Shown here piece after piece: positions 17,650 through 26,829 of a stretch of 64,000 nt of DNA. Where the stretch lies: positions 11,951 to 75,950 of the forward strand of contig JBKEDC010000021.1 of NCBI GenBank assembly GCA_047975205.1, read 5' to 3'. Numbering within the stretch: position 1 is the stretch's first letter; each line of letters starts with the position of its first letter. Position numbers and translations under genes: made by a program. Under the pieces are notes generated by a model. That model searched no databases and had not been told where the DNA came from. It saw only the letters and a list, made by a program, of their open reading frames with translations. Source of the stretch: JBKEDC01 sp047975205 (GTDB lineage: Bacteria > Bacteroidota > Bacteroidia > Bacteroidales > Prolixibacteraceae).

Positions 17650-19605
17650 TTATTGCACGCCCTCTGAAGTCATTTCTATTTTTTTAATTGTGCCATCTTT
17701 CTCATACTTGAATTTTTCGGCACAAACAGCGCGGCTATAACTTGTTCCCCCATCTTGTCTGGCTCCGTTGTGATATATAAAATACCATTCGTCTTTCAAT
17801 TCGATAATGGCGGGATGAGTTGTATTGCTATTCGCAGGCACTTCTGTTAATTTACCTTGGAATGTCCATGGTCCGTTAATACTCTTCGATGTTGCATAAA
17901 CGATATATTCCGGCCATCCACTCGCATAAGTCAGATAATATATATCTTTATATTTATGCACCCATGGTGCTTCCGTAAAATTAGGGTTTCCATCAGAATC
18001 AGTAAGTGGAATATGCTTTACATCTCCATCTATTTCTATCATATTATCTTTTAATTTGGCATAATAACAATCTTTATTGCCCCAAAAGATCCATGCGTCA
18101 TCATTATCGTCGATATAAATTGCAGGGTCAATCACTGCCCAAGAGTGGCTAGACACGTAACAATCTTTATTGGTAAGCAACGGTTTTCCCAAAGCATCTT
18201 TAAAAGGACCTCTCGGATTATCGGCAACAGCCACTCCAATTCCGCACCAATTCGTACTCACATACATATACCATTTACCATTGCGTTCTTGCACTTGTGC
18301 TGCATAAGCTTGCTTACTATTTGCCCACTTGAACTCATCGATAGTTAATGGCACCGGATATTCTGTCCAAGTTTTAAAGTCTGCAGTAGAAAAAAGCAGC
18401 CAATCTTTCATCACATAACCTTTTTGATTCGGGTGCATATCGTGTCCTGTATACATCCACACGGTATCGTTATGCACGAATGGAGCAGGGTCGGCAGTAA
18501 AGTGGTGTTTAATTATTGGATTCCCGTGCGATTCAAAAGTGAATGTATCGCCGGCTTCTTTAGGTTGAAGCAAAGAAGCCGGAACACCTCCCCACTTCTG
18601 CTGCAAAAGTCTGGCTTCATTCTTTGTAATACCGATTACACTTCCATGTCTGGGATTAAAATTTTTAGTAAATGATTCCGGTTCATCGGTAAATCGATAT
18701 AAATCTTTACTCCTTTGAAATTCAAATCTTCCGTCTGAATATACATCATACATCAGTAAATATTCATTGGAATTATTTAATTTGAAAACACTCGACCCCT
18801 CAACTTTAGTAGATTTATCTGCATAAGCATCTAAATACTTGAAGTCTTCTTTCCAAGGTCCTTTTAAAGATTTCGATGTTGCTTGTTGAATACCATTTTT
18901 GATCACTTTATCATTTTCATCTTTTGTATGCCCTTTGTAGAAGAAATGATATATTCCATCTTTATATACAATATCGCCATCAATCCCGCCATACTTCGGG
19001 CTGAACATCAGCTTAGGCTCTTTTTCAAAACCTGTAAAATCTTTATTAGCATAAGCACAATAGAAATCGAGTTTTTCATCATTCTGATATCTCACCGTGA
19101 AATAAACCAAATACTTTTTTGCCTTGATATCATAAATTGTTTGCGGAGCCCAAATCCATTTCACCTTGCCAAAATTCTTAGGGTAAAGTTTAGCTAAATC
19201 GATAATGCTGCTCGACCATCTTGTTAAACTATCCGATTTCATCATTACTATTCCGGGATTGGAATCCCAACCATTCTTAGCCGTATTCATATCAGTAGCT
19301 ACCATATAAAAGCCACTGTTATCTTCTTTTCTGAGAATATGTGGATCGCGTATTCCTCCCGTTTGCGAGATATCTGCCGATGAAATAATCTTTCTATTGT
19401 TGTTTATACTAGTCCAGTGAAAACCATCTTCACTCACCGCAAACCTCAGTTGCTCGTATTCCGACCGGCCAACTTTACCATCGAAATAAGCAAATAAATA
19501 ACCATCAAATTTAGGGTTAGCATTCGGGATCTTTGCATCTACAGCATTTGAGAACAAAGAAGTTAGAACTATTAATATTGTTATTAATCCTTTCATACGC
19601 ATCAT
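17650..19605 (-). CDS. Tandem GH43-type protein (two five-bladed propeller modules)
   Basis: A 651-residue exported protein (signal peptide ending near NAVDA) that appears to hold two GH43-like beta-propeller modules. The first, about residues 33-345, has SEDGFHW, GIRDPHILR and a later KVEGSSVF. The second, about 370-650, has FTADPAPF (likely general base Asp), WAVIDPAIY (pKa-modulating Asp) and NFTEAPWVHK (likely acid Glu), so it looks fully catalytic. GH43 enzymes are mostly arabinofuranosidases, xylosidases, arabinanases or galactanases; I cannot assign which. Its start overlaps the preceding GH2 stop by one base (TAATG), a sign of translational coupling. Confidence 0.85.
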   Translation of the reverse strand: MMRMKGLITILIVLTSLFSNAVDAKIPNANPKFDGYLFAYFDGKVGRSEYEQLRFAVSEDGFHWTSINNNRKIISSADISQTGGIRDPHILRKEDNSGFYMVATDMNTAKNGWDSNPGIVMMKSDSLTRWSSSIIDLAKLYPKNFGKVKWIWAPQTIYDIKAKKYLVYFTVRYQNDEKLDFYCAYANKDFTGFEKEPKLMFSPKYGGIDGDIVYKDGIYHFFYKGHTKDENDKVIKNGIQQATSKSLKGPWKEDFKYLDAYADKSTKVEGSSVFKLNNSNEYLLMYDVYSDGRFEFQRSKDLYRFTDEPESFTKNFNPRHGSVIGITKNEARLLQQKWGGVPASLLQPKEAGDTFTFESHGNPIIKHHFTADPAPFVHNDTVWMYTGHDMHPNQKGYVMKDWLLFSTADFKTWTEYPVPLTIDEFKWANSKQAYAAQVQERNGKWYMYVSTNWCGIGVAVADNPRGPFKDALGKPLLTNKDCYVSSHSWAVIDPAIYIDDNDDAWIFWGNKDCYYAKLKDNMIEIDGDVKHIPLTDSDGNPNFTEAPWVHKYKDIYYLTYASGWPEYIVYATSKSINGPWTFQGKLTEVPANSNTTHPAIIELKDEWYFIYHNGARQDGGTSYSRAVCAEKFKYEKDGTIKKIEMTSEGVQ

Positions 19606-22091
19606 TATTGCACTTGAATATTTGTTTCAGCCAATTTCAGCCAATTTCCAGTAAATTGAATATTTATATTACCGTCGGCTTTCTCACCTACTTTAATATA
19701 AGCCACCATACGTCCGTGATACACTCGTTGTTTATTGTCAGTATAATCTGTCATATCACTATTATTACTAGCTTCTAAACCTAATAGTTTGGCATCTCCT
19801 TGAATATGACAAGCAATTTCATCATCAGAAAGCATGACCGGAATACCGTTTTCATCAATTACTTGAATAATTACCTGTGCCACACCACCTTTAGCAACTT
19901 TCTCATTTCCTGAGATTATTTTAATGGCGGCAGGTCGCCCGGAAGATTGAATGGCATATTGACTTACTTTCTTGCCATCTTTATCCATACCCACTACTTC
20001 CAATTTTCCTTTTTCATACGGAATATCCCAATAAATAATTCCCGTTTTTTCGTCATACGGTTTCTTTTTGCCAACCATCTTACCATTCAAGTAAAGTTCG
20101 GCTTGTGCAGCATTGGTATAACAAACTACTCTGATAGGCTGATTTTCTCGATAGTTCCAAATAGCCCATGCATCCATAGATGGAACTTTTTCTCCACCTT
20201 TGCCGGCTTCTAATTGCGACCAAACATCTTGTAAGTCCTCGCTTTCGCCCACACCGGGTGTAGGATAAGTTCCGATATACGCCATTGGCTTATCCGACCA
20301 TAATGACTCGCGGAAATATCCCCTCGGCTTTTTTAAACCTCCAAATTCTAATAATCCGGAATAGAAACCTCTTGATGGCCATCTTCCTGATTCTCCCAAA
20401 TAATCGATGCCTGTCCATAGGAACTGACCAAATATAAAATCTCGTGAAGTTACTGCTTGCCATGCCGACAATTCGTGGCGGTTTTCACTTCCGAAGATTA
20501 CTCTATTCGGATACTCCTTATGGTCGTGGTCATATAATCCTTCGGTATAATTGTATCCGGTAATATCTAAAGCTCCCGGATAGGCTGTTTGATTTGACAT
20601 GGCAACACCTGCTAATCCGGCTGTTGTTGGTCTTGATTTATCATATTGTTTCACTACGGCAACCAATCGTTTGGCAATATCACCCAACTGCATAGCATCG
20701 GGAGCATCTTTTTTATAGCCACCGAATATGGGTTGGGTAAAACCTGTTTCTCCTCCTCCGGCAAGCACGGGATGAGAATATGGGTCATTCGGATAATCCA
20801 CTTCGTTACCTATGCTCCATGCAAAAACAGAAATATGGTTTCTATCGCGTTTCACCTGGTCGGCTAAATCTCTACTGCTCCATTCCTCGAAGAAATCATA
20901 TGATCCCTGATAGCTCGGAGTTCCGGCATTCCAGCCTTCAAGCCATTTCCGTTTAGGAAATTCCCATTCATCGAAAGCTTCATCCATTACCAACAGCCCC
21001 AACTCATCACACAATTCATAAAGATGCGGTGCTTGCGGATTATGGCTTGTTCGGATAGCATTAACCCCTATTTCTTTCAAATTAATTAATCGTCGTTTCC
21101 AAACTTCTTTAGTTATGGCTGAGCCCAAAACTCCACCATCATGGTGCAAACATACACCTTTAACTTTCATCCACTCTCCGTTTAAAGCAAATCCTTTATT
21201 CGGATCGAAAGTAAAATGTCGGAAACCTGTTTTTGTTGTTGTCTCGTCAATCACTTTACCATTCTCAAGCACAGTTGTTTTTAAAGTGTAGAGATTAGGT
21301 GTAGAAATTGACCATAAATCCGGATTTGAAACTCGCATTGCTACCTGAATCTTATTGGTATCGGTTGCTGCAATATTTAATTTGCCGGAAGACTTTGCCA
21401 CAACTTTACCCGAAGGCGATAATAATTCATTCTTAACCAATAAGGATTTCATTTCTTTTGCTCCGTTATTTACGGCAACTCCCACATGAAGATTATATCC
21501 TTTTTTCATTTTCTCCGGATAAGCATAAACTCCCCATTGCGCAATATGCGTAGGGTTTGCATATACTAACCAGACATCGCGATATATTCCCGAACCGGTG
21601 TACCAACGGGAGTCAGCCGACTTGGAATGATCAACCTTCACTGCAATAACATTGTCTTCTCCATACTTAATGTAAGGAGTAGCATCATACATGAAAGAAA
21701 TGTATCCATTCGGACGATAGCCTAATGACTTTCCATTAATAAATACTTCACTTCGATTATATACACCTTCAAAGTATAGGTAAACTTTCTCTCCTTTTTT
21801 GCTTTCAGGCACTGTGAGATGTTTACGATACCAGCCAATTCCACCCGGCAAATATCCGGTTGCACTGGCTAAAGTTGGGCTAAGCTGTTGCCTAACGCTC
21901 CAATCATGAGGTAAATCAACAACTTGCCACCTTTCATCTTTCAAGCTTTGTTGTTCTCCGTTTTCAACATCTTTTAATTCAAATTTCCAATTATGGTTAA
22001 TACATTCGGCATCTCCAAAGCCAGGTTGTGCATTTCCCAAATGGGCAGTAAATAGCAAAGCAATTAATGCGAGTATTTTTCTTATATTCAT
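19605..22091 (-). CDS. GH2 glycoside hydrolase, beta-galactosidase/glucuronidase-like
   Basis: An 828-residue GH2 enzyme with a signal peptide (ALIALLFTAHLGNAQ). The order is a sugar-binding jelly roll (WQVVDLPHDWSV, GIGWYRKHLTVP), an Ig-like domain (FRHFTFDPNKGFALNG), then the TIM barrel. The acid/base Glu is in AWSIGNEVDYP near 427 and the nucleophile Glu in IFGSENRHE near 534. The C-terminus carries further Ig-like domains of the kind seen in many Bacteroidota GH2 proteins. Substrate is not certain: beta-galactoside, beta-glucuronide and others occur in this family. It is 10 bases downstream of another GH2 and coupled to GH43. Confidence 0.92.
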   Translation of the reverse strand: MNIRKILALIALLFTAHLGNAQPGFGDAECINHNWKFELKDVENGEQQSLKDERWQVVDLPHDWSVRQQLSPTLASATGYLPGGIGWYRKHLTVPESKKGEKVYLYFEGVYNRSEVFINGKSLGYRPNGYISFMYDATPYIKYGEDNVIAVKVDHSKSADSRWYTGSGIYRDVWLVYANPTHIAQWGVYAYPEKMKKGYNLHVGVAVNNGAKEMKSLLVKNELLSPSGKVVAKSSGKLNIAATDTNKIQVAMRVSNPDLWSISTPNLYTLKTTVLENGKVIDETTTKTGFRHFTFDPNKGFALNGEWMKVKGVCLHHDGGVLGSAITKEVWKRRLINLKEIGVNAIRTSHNPQAPHLYELCDELGLLVMDEAFDEWEFPKRKWLEGWNAGTPSYQGSYDFFEEWSSRDLADQVKRDRNHISVFAWSIGNEVDYPNDPYSHPVLAGGGETGFTQPIFGGYKKDAPDAMQLGDIAKRLVAVVKQYDKSRPTTAGLAGVAMSNQTAYPGALDITGYNYTEGLYDHDHKEYPNRVIFGSENRHELSAWQAVTSRDFIFGQFLWTGIDYLGESGRWPSRGFYSGLLEFGGLKKPRGYFRESLWSDKPMAYIGTYPTPGVGESEDLQDVWSQLEAGKGGEKVPSMDAWAIWNYRENQPIRVVCYTNAAQAELYLNGKMVGKKKPYDEKTGIIYWDIPYEKGKLEVVGMDKDGKKVSQYAIQSSGRPAAIKIISGNEKVAKGGVAQVIIQVIDENGIPVMLSDDEIACHIQGDAKLLGLEASNNSDMTDYTDNKQRVYHGRMVAYIKVGEKADGNINIQFTGNWLKLAETNIQVQ

Positions 22092-22101
22092 AGTTTGTAT
22101 T

Positions 22102-24519
22102 TTATTTTGATGTTATAACTATACCGGCATCAGGCAATCCCTCTGAACTTACGGTAAGTTTTATACTTCCTGCTTTCTGCGTACTTTTCACAATGACTAA
22201 AGCCCGTCCTTTCCATGCTTTACGTTCGGTGCCTTTATATGGCATTAAGTCTTGCATATTTGCATTATCTACTCCCACAATTTCACCTTCACCTTCCAAT
22301 TTGAACTGCAATAAATTATCTGCATTAGGCTGGTGTGTACCATTCTTATCGAAAAGCTCAATGGTAATATATGATAAATCTTGCCCATCGGCTTTGATAC
22401 TTATTCTATCTGCTGTCAAGCTCATATTACTTGCTTTGTCGGCAGTTTTCAAAATCTTAGGATCGACTTCTTCGCCATTAACTAAACCAACTACTTTAAG
22501 CTCTCCGGCTTGGTAAGGAATACCGATAACAGCTTTATATTCTTCCTTGTATCCAGTTTTTCTTTCGGCCATTAACTTATTATTCAGGTATAAACGAATG
22601 GCAGGGTAGCGAGAATATATCTCTACGTCGATATTTTCACCTTCGTGTCCGTTCCACGTCCAGCTTTCCCATGTAGGCCATACCGACCAATATGTTTCGT
22701 GAATTCTTTTACCTTCTAAGCTTGGTTCTTTTACCGAAAGATAGAGCTGCTCTCCTGCATTCGCGTTATACAACATACTTCGATAATGGGAAATTGGTTT
22801 ACGCCAACCTATTTGATCAACATCTCCACAGTAGGCACCATGCCACGGATAAATATCTCTATCATAGTGTTGTCCGGGAGTCTCTCCATCATAATAATAC
22901 CTACCGATTCCCGACTCTCCAAGGTAATCCATACCTGTCCAAACGAAATCACCAAATATATAGCGATGTTTATCTACCATCGCCCAGTTTCTAAATGCTT
23001 CGCGCGGATATGATTCTGTTTGGATAATCATGCGTTCCGGAACTCGTTGATGGTCTTCCTCTGCCTTGTGCATATAGTAATTATATCCCACAATATCGAA
23101 TTGAGCCATTAAGGAATCGAACACACTCCAACCTTGACCCCAGCTTGCATGTGCCGCAGTTACCGGACGACTAGGATCAAGCTCCCGAACATAGTCATTA
23201 AGCATCTTAGCTGTTTTCACAGCCTCAGGGCTTGTGCGTTCAATTATTTCATTTCCGGTACTCCAAATAATAACCGATGGGTGATTGATATCTCTCAGCA
23301 CCATCGCCGACACATCTGTTCGCCAATATTTATCAATTAAGGTTGAATAGTCATGCGGTGTTTTCGATTTTCTCCAACCATCGTATATTTCATCGATTAC
23401 CAGCATTCCCAGTCTATCACAAGCATTCAATAAAGCCTCTGATGGCGGGTTATGCGCCGTGCGTACTGCATTAAATCCGGCGTCTTTCATCAATTCTATT
23501 TTACGCTCTTCTGCACGGTCGAATGCTGCTGCACCAAGAGCTCCGTTATCGCTATGAATGCAAGCTCCGTTCAGCAAAATTTCTTTGCCGTTAAGTTTAA
23601 ATCCACCCTCAGCTGTATATGCTATCGTTCTTACTCCAAAAGGTGTATAAGCTTCATCTGTCACTTTCCCATTTACAAGAATTATTGTGTGAAGTTCATA
23701 TAAGTAAGGGTTCTCTCTACTCCAAAGTTGTGGCGATGGTAATTCACCATGGATAATTATTTCTTTCGTTGAGTTTGCCTCAACAGTAGCTTTAAGCTCT
23801 TTCTTCGTAACTATATTTCTACTTTTATCGAGTATCTCTGTCACGAGCAACATATTCTTTGTTGATGATTCCGCATTGTTAATTTTCGCATTAATCTTCA
23901 ACATGGCTTTATTATTTTCCACCTTTTCCGTAAAAACTTGCACTCCCCAATTCGGAATAGAAACATTATTTTTAACTAGCAACCACACATGACGGTAAAT
24001 GCCGGAGCCGGTATACCAACGACAATTCTTTTGTTTTGAATTATCCACCCGAACCGCAATAAGATTTTTCTCTCCAACTTTCAGGTATGGCGTAATATTG
24101 AACTCAAAAGAGGTAAATCCGTAAGGATGGAATCCAACCTTCTCACCGTTTACATACACCGTATTGTTCATATATGCTCCCTCAAAATAGATTGATACCT
24201 GCTTCTTATCCCAATCGACAGGAATATCAAAGGTTTTCCTATACCAACCAATACCGGTGGGTACATATCCCCCATCATTTCCACTTGGATTATCTGAAGA
24301 AAATTCTCCTTCAATACTCCAATCATGCGGTAAATCCAGCAAACGCCATTCTTGATCATCGAAAGTAGTGCGTTCAGCTTGAGGAATATCTCCGAGCGAA
24401 AATCGCCAATTGAAGTCAAAGTTTTGTTTTCTAAGCAAGGTTACACTCCCTGTATCATTTGATTTACAAGCAAATAAGGAAGATAGCAATAGAATAGCTA
24501 TAAGTTTTGTTTTGATCAT
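22102..24519 (-). CDS. GH2 glycoside hydrolase, lipoprotein
   Basis: An 805-residue GH2 enzyme with a lipoprotein signal (KTKLIAILLLSSLFACKS), so it is probably anchored in a membrane. The GH2 jelly roll (WRLLDLPHDWSIEGEF, GIGWYRKTFDIP), Ig-like domain (FGVRTIAYTAEGGFKLNGKE) and barrel are in the usual order. The acid/base Glu is in IIWSTGNEIIE near 421 and the nucleophile Glu in IIQTESYPREAF near 500. The C-terminus has two extra Ig-like domains. It is related to but clearly different from the next GH2, so the two probably act on different linkages. It follows a 289-base gap after GH97 in the operon, with no clear own promoter. Confidence 0.92.
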   Translation of the reverse strand: MIKTKLIAILLLSSLFACKSNDTGSVTLLRKQNFDFNWRFSLGDIPQAERTTFDDQEWRLLDLPHDWSIEGEFSSDNPSGNDGGYVPTGIGWYRKTFDIPVDWDKKQVSIYFEGAYMNNTVYVNGEKVGFHPYGFTSFEFNITPYLKVGEKNLIAVRVDNSKQKNCRWYTGSGIYRHVWLLVKNNVSIPNWGVQVFTEKVENNKAMLKINAKINNAESSTKNMLLVTEILDKSRNIVTKKELKATVEANSTKEIIIHGELPSPQLWSRENPYLYELHTIILVNGKVTDEAYTPFGVRTIAYTAEGGFKLNGKEILLNGACIHSDNGALGAAAFDRAEERKIELMKDAGFNAVRTAHNPPSEALLNACDRLGMLVIDEIYDGWRKSKTPHDYSTLIDKYWRTDVSAMVLRDINHPSVIIWSTGNEIIERTSPEAVKTAKMLNDYVRELDPSRPVTAAHASWGQGWSVFDSLMAQFDIVGYNYYMHKAEEDHQRVPERMIIQTESYPREAFRNWAMVDKHRYIFGDFVWTGMDYLGESGIGRYYYDGETPGQHYDRDIYPWHGAYCGDVDQIGWRKPISHYRSMLYNANAGEQLYLSVKEPSLEGKRIHETYWSVWPTWESWTWNGHEGENIDVEIYSRYPAIRLYLNNKLMAERKTGYKEEYKAVIGIPYQAGELKVVGLVNGEEVDPKILKTADKASNMSLTADRISIKADGQDLSYITIELFDKNGTHQPNADNLLQFKLEGEGEIVGVDNANMQDLMPYKGTERKAWKGRALVIVKSTQKAGSIKLTVSSEGLPDAGIVITSK

Positions 24520-24808
24520 AGTTTCTTATTTAATGTCAATTCTTATTAAGAAATAAGCATATTATTTGTAATTGGTTAAGTTATCATCTAAAAGTAGGTA
24601 CATATTTCTCATAGTTCCTCGAATTATTACCTAAAGATGAGCATAATTTCTTCTGGCTTATCAAATTCTCATCCATGTATGGACATACATTTCATTTATT
24701 CATGCCATTTGTGTTTAATAATGAATCCCTTTTATTGTCGGCTACCCTTTTTCATCGAATAGCAAGGGGGGGTTCTCCATCTCAAAAGATGTTTTACCAA
24801 TTCATCTC
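24520..24808. other. 289-base gap inside the CAZyme operon
   Basis: The longest gap in an otherwise compact operon, between the GH97 stop side and the GH2 start. I saw no TAnnTTTG box on the - strand, no strong hairpin and no small gene. A run of seven G near 24766 stands out in AT-rich DNA. An internal promoter or processing site is possible but not shown. Confidence 0.4.
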
Positions 24809-26773
24809 TTATTTTGTTATTACCAGACCTCCGTTGCAAGGTATCGTAGCTTTAATTATTCTTGATTTCTTTAGTTTTACATGCTCTAGTGAGCCTTTTA
24901 AGTTGCTATCATCAGCATAAACACAAAGCTCATCTCCGGATAAAAACATGGGCAGTTCCACATCTATTTTCACATCGTTCTTTTGGGCATTAATTCCTAC
25001 TACATACCACTTATCGGCATGACGACGTGCCAACACTACATATTTACCGGGATATCCGTCAATGTATTTTACTTCATCCCATGTTGATGGAACTTCTTTC
25101 ATGAAATCAACTGCCCATTTGGGTGCATCGGTAAGGTTATTGGGTGCCATAGCTGTGTGCTGCATAGCCGATTGGAATAATACTGCTGTTGCTAATTCAA
25201 ACACATCTGAAGTAACACGAGTTCCTCCTCCCTTGCCTTTCTCATTGGTCACATTGTAATATTTGTTTAGCGTGCTTCCTCCGAAATCCATGCTTGCCAC
25301 GGCATTCCGAATAAAAGGATGCAAACAAGCATTAAATGCTTCTTTATCATTAGCATCTTGTGTGAAGTTTAAGTTCTCACTGGCAAGAACGGCTTCATTT
25401 GCCACAAAGTTGGGATACATTCGCTCCCATCCTCTAGGCAATGTGCAACCATGGAAAATAACTAACAGTCCATACTCATTAGCTTCCGATAAAATATCTT
25501 CATACAGCTGCATGGTCATTTGCTTATCGCTTCCGAAGAAATCAACTTTGATACCCTTTATGCCTATGCTTTGCATCCACTTCATCTCTTTGCGACGAGC
25601 AATAGAGTTATTCATGATATTTCGCGGAGTTTGCGGAGCATCATTCCAATAGCCATTGGAGTTATACCAAAGAAAAAGTTCTACATTTTTATTTTGTGCA
25701 TATTTGGCTAGTTTCTCAATACCATCTCTTCCGATATTGTTATCCCACCAATTATCTATCAACACCGATGACCAGCCCATCTCAGATGTGAAATCAATAT
25801 ATCGTTTCTGCTCATCATAGTTTATACTGTTGTCTTGTCCGATAATCCAGCTCCAACTGCCTAAACCATAGGTATATTTCTTTGTCGGTTCATACAACGG
25901 CTTCACCACATCATAAGCAATAGTTGTTTCCGCAATGGGCTTCAACGTTTCCCCTAAAGTAATTGTACGCCAAGGGGTTTCTCCCGGCAAGGAAATACCC
26001 GGGGCTACTGTTCCATGTCCGTTATAAGATTTTTCCATCGGATACCCAACGGTATATCGTGCTCCTTTGCCTCCCATTAATCTGCTTGCACAATAATTAC
26101 TGCTCACTCCTGTTTCTGAAATCAGTACCCAGCCATTATCATTATTGCGGAATAGGCATGGGAAGGTATAGCCTTGATCATAACTTCCATTCTTACCCAT
26201 TTCATCATCTGCTACATAAGGTTCTTCATAACTTGGTTTTGTGCGCATCCAACCCACTTGAGGATCGCTCTGCGAGCTTAAGAAAGTTGTTGTACCTTTA
26301 GGAAATGCAAATCCTGTAATTTCCTTAAATATGGTTGCACAACGTGTATCTCCATGTTGAATGATGCCGTATTTAAAGGCTATATTGTTATTGCTCACAT
26401 TGAAGGTCAAACTAATCACCGACTTCCCATTCTGCTCAAAAGTAAAAACAGCTTGATTGGCTTGATATTCCACGTTGGTCGCCTTGATATTAGGAATACT
26501 ATAGCTATCAGAAACCTCTCTACGCTCTACTTTATCACTTAATAACAGCTTATCTGTAAAATCTCCGATATCCGTTTTCAAACCTAAAGGAGAATTCTCC
26601 ACAAAAGGTTTTCCAGAGTAATTAACATTATAAAAAATCTTGCCACCCTCATTGTGAATAGTAACCATCAGCTTTTTATCTGGACTGGATATGCTTTCTG
26701 TTTTTGCAACTATTGAAGATAGTCCGCAAAACAATAATAAGGCAGTTAAGATTAACTTTTTCATTTTGTTCAA
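24809..26773 (-). CDS. GH97 glycoside hydrolase, probably retaining alpha-galactosidase type
   Basis: A 654-residue GH97 protein with a signal peptide (KKLILTALLLFCGLSSIVAK). The N-terminal beta-sandwich begins SISSPDKKLMVTI. The barrel contains YIDFTSEMGWSSVLIDNWW, GIKVDFFGSDKQ and GCTLPRGWERMYPN, all family marks. The Asp of KVDFFGSD near residue 406 is where retaining members (alpha-galactosidase type, such as BtGH97b) keep their nucleophile; inverting alpha-glucosidase members instead use a glutamate base. I infer alpha-galactosidase or beta-L-arabinopyranosidase-like activity. It lies 56 bases after the large GH2 gene. Confidence 0.9.
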   Translation of the reverse strand: MNKMKKLILTALLLFCGLSSIVAKTESISSPDKKLMVTIHNEGGKIFYNVNYSGKPFVENSPLGLKTDIGDFTDKLLLSDKVERREVSDSYSIPNIKATNVEYQANQAVFTFEQNGKSVISLTFNVSNNNIAFKYGIIQHGDTRCATIFKEITGFAFPKGTTTFLSSQSDPQVGWMRTKPSYEEPYVADDEMGKNGSYDQGYTFPCLFRNNDNGWVLISETGVSSNYCASRLMGGKGARYTVGYPMEKSYNGHGTVAPGISLPGETPWRTITLGETLKPIAETTIAYDVVKPLYEPTKKYTYGLGSWSWIIGQDNSINYDEQKRYIDFTSEMGWSSVLIDNWWDNNIGRDGIEKLAKYAQNKNVELFLWYNSNGYWNDAPQTPRNIMNNSIARRKEMKWMQSIGIKGIKVDFFGSDKQMTMQLYEDILSEANEYGLLVIFHGCTLPRGWERMYPNFVANEAVLASENLNFTQDANDKEAFNACLHPFIRNAVASMDFGGSTLNKYYNVTNEKGKGGGTRVTSDVFELATAVLFQSAMQHTAMAPNNLTDAPKWAVDFMKEVPSTWDEVKYIDGYPGKYVVLARRHADKWYVVGINAQKNDVKIDVELPMFLSGDELCVYADDSNLKGSLEHVKLKKSRIIKATIPCNGGLVITK

Positions 26774-26829
26774 AGTTGTTTAATGTTAGAGTATTATACT
26801 AATACGTTCATATTTCTCAGTTCTACCGG

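Noticed and set aside
24763..24775. Run of seven G before GH97 as a sign of phase variation
   Set aside because: It is intergenic, a single tract, and not placed between promoter elements; there is too little to support a claim.
24520..24808. A further phased operator before the GH2 gene, as in sites A-C
   Set aside because: A single CTTTTTC-like tract was found near 24747, but no second one at 20-21 bp and no -7 box at the right distance.
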